64,000 nucleotides of DNA, from contig NZ_PHUG01000001.1 in NCBI RefSeq assembly GCF_002813325.1, forward strand, positions 5,704,001 through 5,768,000, written 5' to 3'. Made by a program: the position numbers and the translations under genes. The notes beneath the pieces are model-generated. The model searched no databases, had not been told where the DNA came from, and saw nothing but the letters and a program-made list of their open reading frames with translations. Shown here piece by piece: positions 58,018-64,000 of this stretch. Each line of letters opens with the position of its first letter. Within the stretch, counting starts at the first letter, position 1. This DNA is from Janthinobacterium sp. 64. GTDB taxonomy: Bacteria > Pseudomonadota > Gammaproteobacteria > Burkholderiales > Burkholderiaceae_D.

Positions 58018-58878
58018 ATGAAACGCATTATCCCCCGGACTTTGCTGACGCCGGCCGTGCTTGCCGTCTCCGTCATTTCCGTGATCCCGCTGCTGATCAC
58101 CCTGTATTACGCGTTCGTGCGCTATTCCATGCTCGATCCGAGCGGCCATCCATTCCATGGGCTGGCCAATTTCCACTTTTTCTTTACCGATGCCTCGTTC
58201 CTGCCAGCCTTGCAGAATACGTTTACTTTGCTGTTTTCCGTCATGCTGATCACGGTGGTGCTGGGTACGGCGCTGGGACTGCTGATCAATGAAGCGTTCC
58301 CCGGGCGCGCCATCGTGCGCGTGCTCTTGATCTCGCCGTTCCTCGTCATGCCGGCCGTGAACGCCCTGATGTGGAAGAACATGCTGCTCAACCCGATCTA
58401 CGGCCTGTTCGCGCAGATCAGCATCTTCTTTGGCGCCACGCCCGTCGACTGGCTGTCGGCCCACCCGCTGTTTTCCATCATCATGATGGTCTCGTGGCAA
58501 TGGCTGCCGTTCGCTTGCCTGATCTTCATGACGGCCCTGCAATCGATGGACCGGGAACAGCTGGAAGCGGCGCGCATGGATGGCGCCACGTATCTGCAGC
58601 AGTTGCGCTACCTCTACATCCCCCACCTGGGCCGCGCCGTCTCGGTGGTGCTGATGATCGAGATGATCTTTTTGCTGTCGATCTTTGCGGAAATTTTTAC
58701 CACGACGGGCGGCGGTCCCGGCTTCGACACGACCACCATCACCTTCATGATCTATCAGCAGGCACTGCTGTCGTATGACGTGGGAGCGGCCTCGGCCGGC
58801 GCCCTGTTCGCCGTGCTCATCGCCAACATCGCCGCCTTCTTCCTGATGCGCGTCATCGGCAAGAATCTGTCGAAATAA
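58018..58878 (+). CDS. mtlF: Polyol ABC transporter permease 1 (MtlF/SmoF-like)
   Basis: 286-residue MalF-type inner-membrane permease with about six membrane segments and the EAA-loop EQLEAARMDGATYLQQLRYLYIPHL. It forms the channel with MtlG. It starts 160 bases after mtlE, across the palindrome, and ends 10 bases before mtlG. Confidence 0.86.
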   Translation: MKRIIPRTLLTPAVLAVSVISVIPLLITLYYAFVRYSMLDPSGHPFHGLANFHFFFTDASFLPALQNTFTLLFSVMLITVVLGTALGLLINEAFPGRAIVRVLLISPFLVMPAVNALMWKNMLLNPIYGLFAQISIFFGATPVDWLSAHPLFSIIMMVSWQWLPFACLIFMTALQSMDREQLEAARMDGATYLQQLRYLYIPHLGRAVSVVLMIEMIFLLSIFAEIFTTTGGGPGFDTTTITFMIYQQALLSYDVGAASAGALFAVLIANIAAFFLMRVIGKNLSK

Positions 58879-58888
58879 GGAGACCTTG

Positions 58889-59707
58889 ATGCATAGCAAA
58901 CTCAATCTGTACGGCCGCACGGCCGCCGCCTGGCTGTGCGCGCTGCTGCTGTTCTTCCCCATCTTCTGGCTGGGCCTGATGGCTTTCAAGACGGAAGGGC
59001 AAGCCATTTCCACGCCGCCGCTGCTGTTCTTCACGCCCACGCTCGACAGCTTCCGCGAAGTGCTGGCGCGCGACAATTACTTCGGCTACGCGTGGAACTC
59101 GCTGTTGACCAGCGTGCTGTCGACGGCCATTGGCCTCTCGATCGCCATTCCGGCCGCGTATTCGATGGCTTTCTTTCCCACGGGCGGCACCATCGGCTTG
59201 CTGAAATTCATGCTCAGTTCGCGCTACATGCCCGGTGTGGGCGCGCTGATGCCCATCTATATCTGCTACCAGTATTTCGGCCTGCTCGATACGCGCATCG
59301 GCCTGACCATCATGTTCATGCTGATGAATTTGCCCATCATGATCTGGCTGCTGTACACGAGCATGAAGGAGCTGCCGCGCGAAATTTTAGAGGCGTCGCG
59401 CATGGATGGCGCCACCGTGTGGGATGAATTCCGCCACGTCGTGCTGCCCCTGTCCGTGGGCGGCATCGCTTCCACGGCGCTGGTCTGCATGGTGTGGTCG
59501 TGGAATGAATCGTTCTGGTCGCTGAACCTGGGCGCTTCCAACGCGGGCACCCTGGCCTGGCTCATCGCCTCGTATTCGAGCCCGGAAGGCTTGTTCTGGG
59601 CCAAATTGTCGGCCGCTTCCCTGATGGCGATTGCGCCCATCATGGCGCTGGGCTGGTTCTGCCAGAAGCAACTGGTCCAGGGTATGACCTTCGGCGCAGT
59701 CAAGTAA
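58889..59707 (+). CDS. mtlG: Polyol ABC transporter permease 2 (MtlG/SmoG-like)
   Basis: 272-residue MalG-type permease with about six membrane segments and the EAA-loop LPREILEASRMDGATVWDEFRHVVLPL. The ATG at 58889 follows AAGGAGACCTT; a TTG one codon earlier is less likely. Second half of the channel. Confidence 0.86.
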   Translation: MHSKLNLYGRTAAAWLCALLLFFPIFWLGLMAFKTEGQAISTPPLLFFTPTLDSFREVLARDNYFGYAWNSLLTSVLSTAIGLSIAIPAAYSMAFFPTGGTIGLLKFMLSSRYMPGVGALMPIYICYQYFGLLDTRIGLTIMFMLMNLPIMIWLLYTSMKELPREILEASRMDGATVWDEFRHVVLPLSVGGIASTALVCMVWSWNESFWSLNLGASNAGTLAWLIASYSSPEGLFWAKLSAASLMAIAPIMALGWFCQKQLVQGMTFGAVK

Positions 59708-59720
59708 ATGATGCCTCCAT

Positions 59721-59735
59721 AAACCTACTGCGCGG
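59721..59735 (+). repeat. 15-base intergenic repeat, copy 2
   Basis: AAACCTACTGCGCGG, identical to 57874-57888, 13 bases after mtlG. The rest of the 149-base gap to mtlK has no clear gene or terminator. Confidence 0.6.
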
Positions 59736-59856
59736 CCCAATTTCGGCTCTCCGTTGCTCACTGTGCATCCGCACAGCTCCGCTACTCAAACCGAACTTGA
59801 ACCGCTCGCTACGGTTTCTGAAAACATCGAAAAACAAATCAGAATTGAGACAAATC

Positions 59857-60903
59857 ATGGCTTACCTTCAACTGAGCAATATCGAAAAATTCTTTGGCGA
59901 ACACCGCGCCATCAAGGGCATCGACCTGGAGATCCAGCAGGGCGAATTCGTCGTCTTCGTCGGGCCGTCCGGCTGCGGCAAATCCACCTTGCTGCGCCTG
60001 ATCGCGGGCCTGGAGCCGATCGACGGCGGCAAGCTGTCGCTCGATGGGCGCGACATCACCAGCGTGCCATCGTCCAAGCGCGACCTGGCGATGGTGTTCC
60101 AGTCGTATGCGCTGTATCCGCACATGACGGTGTTCCAGAACATGTCGTTCGCGCTGAAGCTGGCCGGCGTCGATTCGGCCATCATCCGCGAGAAAGTCGA
60201 CAAGGCGGCCGCCATCCTCGACCTGGGAAAATACCTGGAGCGCACGCCGAAGGAGCTGTCGGGCGGCCAGCGCCAGAGGGTGGCCATCGGCCGCGCCATC
60301 GTGCGCGATCCGAAAGTGTTCCTGTTCGACGAGCCGCTGTCGAACCTCGACGCGGCCCTGCGCGTGCAGACGCGCATCGAGATCGCCAAGCTGCACCGCG
60401 AACTGGGCGCCACCACGATTTACGTCACGCATGACCAGGTCGAAGCGATGACCCTGGCCGACCGGGTCGTGGTGCTGCGCGATGGGCAGATCGAGCAGCA
60501 TGGCTCGCCATTGGAATTGTATGACCGTCCCGCGAACCGCTTTGTCGCCCAATTCATCGGCACGCCCAGCATGAACGTGGTGCCGGCCGATGCGGCGCCG
60601 CAGTTGCTGGCGCATGCGGGCAGCGCGGCGCAGGCGGACGGCTTTGTCGGCATCCGCCCGGAACACGTGCACCTGGGCGCGGCGCAGCCGGGCAGCTTGC
60701 CCGTCACCGTCGACCTGGTGGAATCCTTGGGCGTGGAAACCCTGACCTATGTGCGCCTGCCGAACAATGTGCAGGTGGTGTCGCGCGGCGCGGAACGCAG
60801 CAGCCTGCAGCCGGGCCAGCAGACGCACCTGACGTTCGAGCCGGGCTTCGTCCATTATTTTGACCGCGCCGGCAAGACCTATGCCGCCGCCAAGGGAGTT
60901 TGA
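59857..60903 (+). CDS. mtlK: Polyol ABC transporter ATP-binding protein (MtlK/SmoK, UgpC-MalK type)
   Basis: 348-residue ABC ATPase of the carbohydrate (CUT1) class. Walker A GPSGCGKST (36-44, K42), signature LSGGQRQRVAIGRAI, Walker B VFLFDEPLSNLDA, H-loop YVTHDQVEAMT, and a C-terminal OB-like TOBE domain (about 240-348; FVGIRPEHVHLG). The ATG 59857 starts the conserved MAYLQLSNI; the earlier in-frame ATG (59797) adds a low-quality leader. Energises MtlEFG import. The mtlD ATG follows the stop by one base. Confidence 0.88.
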   Translation: MAYLQLSNIEKFFGEHRAIKGIDLEIQQGEFVVFVGPSGCGKSTLLRLIAGLEPIDGGKLSLDGRDITSVPSSKRDLAMVFQSYALYPHMTVFQNMSFALKLAGVDSAIIREKVDKAAAILDLGKYLERTPKELSGGQRQRVAIGRAIVRDPKVFLFDEPLSNLDAALRVQTRIEIAKLHRELGATTIYVTHDQVEAMTLADRVVVLRDGQIEQHGSPLELYDRPANRFVAQFIGTPSMNVVPADAAPQLLAHAGSAAQADGFVGIRPEHVHLGAAQPGSLPVTVDLVESLGVETLTYVRLPNNVQVVSRGAERSSLQPGQQTHLTFEPGFVHYFDRAGKTYAAAKGV

Positions 60904-60904
60904 A

Positions 60905-62380
<1,476 letters not shown>

Positions 62381-62395
62381 CGGGGAGGGTGCGCC

Positions 62396-63313
62396 ATGCC
62401 ACGCAAAGCCGATGGCGGATTGCCGCAGATGGAGCTGGAACAGCAGCGCGACGCCACGCCGGGCTTCGAGCCGAAAGGCAGTTTCGGTTTCATCCGCTAC
62501 CTCGAGCACGGCTTTCCGAATGCGCTGGTGCGCTGGCATTATCACGACGAGTACGAACTGCACCTGATCGTCGCGACGAGCGGCAAGGTGTTTGTCGGCG
62601 ACTATATCGGCCAGTTTGCGCCCGGTCATTTGGTGCTGACGGGGCCGCGCGTGCCGCACAACTGGGTCTCGCTCGACACGCCGGCCGAGGGCGTGGCCTT
62701 GCGCGACATGGTGCTCCAGTTCGGCCATGCGCCGCTGGCGTCGATGGCCGCCGCCATCCCGGAACTGAAAGGGATTTTCCCGCTGCTGCAGCGCGCCTTG
62801 CACGGCGTGGAATTTTTCGGTGTCAGCGAGCAGTCGCTGCGGCGCTTTCGGCGTATCCGCGACACGAGCGGCCTGCCGCGCTTCATCGAGTTTATGACAC
62901 TGCTGGGCGAACTGGCGCAGATCAGCGACTACCAGCTGCTGTCGACGGTGCCGATGCAGTCGAGCGACGACGACGTGGCGCTGGCGCGCATCAGTTCTGC
63001 CATCAATTTCATCGTGCACAATTACAGCAGCCAGTTTTCGCTGAAACAGCTGGCCGAGCAGGTGGACATGCCCGAGCGGACGTTTTCGCGCTTCTTTCGC
63101 AGCGCCACAGGCAACAGCTTCACGGACTTCGTCAACCGTCTGCGCATCAACAAGGCGTGCCAGCTGCTGATGGAGACGGAGCGCTACGTCAGCAACATCT
63201 GCTACGAAGCAGGATTCAATAATGTGGCCAATTTCAACCGGCGCTTCCTGGAATTGAAGGGCATGACGCCGAAGGATTTTCGCCAGCAGGCGCAGGGCCG
63301 TTTTGGCGCCTGA
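62396..63313 (+). CDS. mtlR: AraC family regulator (MtlR-like), first of two tandem paralogues
   Basis: 305-residue activator with an N-terminal cupin sensor domain (about 40-130; WHYHDEYELHLIVATSG, GDYIGQFAPGHLVLTGPRVPHNW) and a C-terminal double helix-turn-helix (about 200-300; LKQLAEQVDMPERTFSRFFRS and ICYEAGFNNVANFNRRFLELKGMTPKDFR). Size and context match P. fluorescens MtlR. It follows mtlD by 15 bases and probably controls the lamB/mtlE GATAC sites. Confidence 0.86.
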   Translation: MPRKADGGLPQMELEQQRDATPGFEPKGSFGFIRYLEHGFPNALVRWHYHDEYELHLIVATSGKVFVGDYIGQFAPGHLVLTGPRVPHNWVSLDTPAEGVALRDMVLQFGHAPLASMAAAIPELKGIFPLLQRALHGVEFFGVSEQSLRRFRRIRDTSGLPRFIEFMTLLGELAQISDYQLLSTVPMQSSDDDVALARISSAINFIVHNYSSQFSLKQLAEQVDMPERTFSRFFRSATGNSFTDFVNRLRINKACQLLMETERYVSNICYEAGFNNVANFNRRFLELKGMTPKDFRQQAQGRFGA

Positions 63314-63368
63314 GGTTTTTTAAGGTACATTCGATGGCACGGGCGGGGACCGCCTGGGAGAGACAAGC

Positions 63369-64000
63369 ATGGAATACCTGTGGCAGAAGGACAGCGAGCG
63401 CAAGGCGCCCGAACTGGAGCGCGAAAGCTACGACGGCATCATCAATTACCTGGAACACGGCTATCCCAGTTCGCGCGTGCGCTGGCACTGCCACGAAGAA
63501 TACGAGCTGCACCTGATCGTCGCCACCAGCGGGCGCTTGTTCGTGGGCGACTATATCGGCGAATTCTCGCCCGGCCACCTGGTGCTGACGGGCCCGCGCC
63601 TGCCGCACAACTGGATATCCAACGTGATGCCGGAAGGGGGCGTGGCCTTGCGCGACATGATCGTGCAGTTTGCCCACGCGCCGCTGGCCGGTGCCGCGCG
63701 CGTCATTCCCGAACTGCGCGAGCTGCTGCCGCTGCTGGAGCGCTCCAGCTATGGCGTGGAATTTTTCGACATGGGCCTTGAGGCCGAGCAGCACCTGGCG
63801 CGCATCCGCGCCACGCATGGCGCCGAACGTTTCGCCGCATTCGTGCAGTTAATGAGCAAGCTGGCGCGCACGGCCAACTATCGCTTGCTGTCGAGCGCTT
63901 CGCTGCGTTCCTACGACGATGACGCCACCCTGGCCAAGGTGAATGCCGTCCTCAATTACATTACGGACAATTACCGCGAGCCGATTTCGGCGGAAATGCT
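63369..64000 (+). CDS. AraC family regulator, second tandem paralogue, cut by the right edge
   Basis: At least 210 residues are visible. The cupin half closely parallels the preceding regulator (WHCHEEYELHLIVATSG, GDYIGEFSPGHLVLTGPRLPHNW), and the first helix-turn-helix is just starting (NYREPISAEML). GGGAGAGACAAGC precedes the ATG. It starts 55 bases after the first regulator. Sensor surfaces differ (for example MPEGG for DTPAEG), so the two may respond to different ligands or form heterodimers. Confidence 0.82.
   Translation, partial: MEYLWQKDSERKAPELERESYDGIINYLEHGYPSSRVRWHCHEEYELHLIVATSGRLFVGDYIGEFSPGHLVLTGPRLPHNWISNVMPEGGVALRDMIVQFAHAPLAGAARVIPELRELLPLLERSSYGVEFFDMGLEAEQHLARIRATHGAERFAAFVQLMSKLARTANYRLLSSASLRSYDDDATLAKVNAVLNYITDNYREPISAEM

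Overview
The window is a GC-rich chromosomal segment packed with genes on both strands. Gene families and order (trxB/ftsK/lolA/rarA/serS, a Burkholderiales-type porin, paired secreted chitinases, a large two-partner-secretion exoprotein, a DUF2917/MocR pair) suggest a betaproteobacterium of the Oxalobacteraceae, most like Janthinobacterium, Massilia or Duganella. This is inference from gene content; no database search was run. No phage, insertion sequence, integrase or CRISPR array was seen.

Layout. 1-16.8 kb is mostly housekeeping: trxB (cut by the left edge), ftsK, lolA, rarA, an epimerase, DUF2917 with a divergent MocR regulator, serS, two identical tRNA-Ser(CGA) genes, hisC, a GNAT, a beta-hydroxyacid dehydrogenase, a YeiH-type exporter, and a dadA-like gene overlapping thiG. 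16.9-38.5 kb is a taurine/sulfonate block: a porin, xsc copy 1, pta, tauE, an IclR regulator, xsc copy 2, tauX, tauY, tauABC, an amino-acid permease and sorAB. Together these encode taurine uptake (TauABC), oxidation to sulfoacetaldehyde (TauXY), phosphorolytic cleavage to acetyl phosphate and sulfite (Xsc), conversion to acetyl-CoA (Pta), and sulfite disposal by export (TauE) or periplasmic oxidation (SorAB). Three promoters in this block share one layout: TTGACA/T-N17-TAAATT flanked by CCG(T/A)TT and CGGAAC boxes, pointing to one regulator, probably the IclR protein.

Inside this block, between tauE and xsc copy 2, lies a different module: an RNA ligase and an HD-phosphohydrolase/polynucleotide kinase (HD-Pnk type) behind a strong promoter and a roughly 240-nt structured leader, converging on a CobT-like VWA protein and a CobS/MoxR-like AAA+ ATPase that form an operon with the iclR gene. 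This is the most unusual locus in the window.

38.6-64 kb holds surface and scavenging functions. After an AT-rich stretch come a TpsB transporter and a 2939-residue TpsA exoprotein with GLUG motifs and 18 YDG-type repeats, some in near-identical 1332-bp and 270-bp units. A sulfotransferase follows, then two chitinases (GH19 and GH18) with the same lipobox, chitin-binding module and Thr-Pro linker. The last part is a polyol (mannitol/sorbitol) locus: a LamB-like porin divergent from mtlEFGK, a mannitol 2-dehydrogenase, and two tandem AraC regulators, the second cut by the right edge. The lamB/mtlE intergenic region carries a symmetric set of GATAC-type sites.
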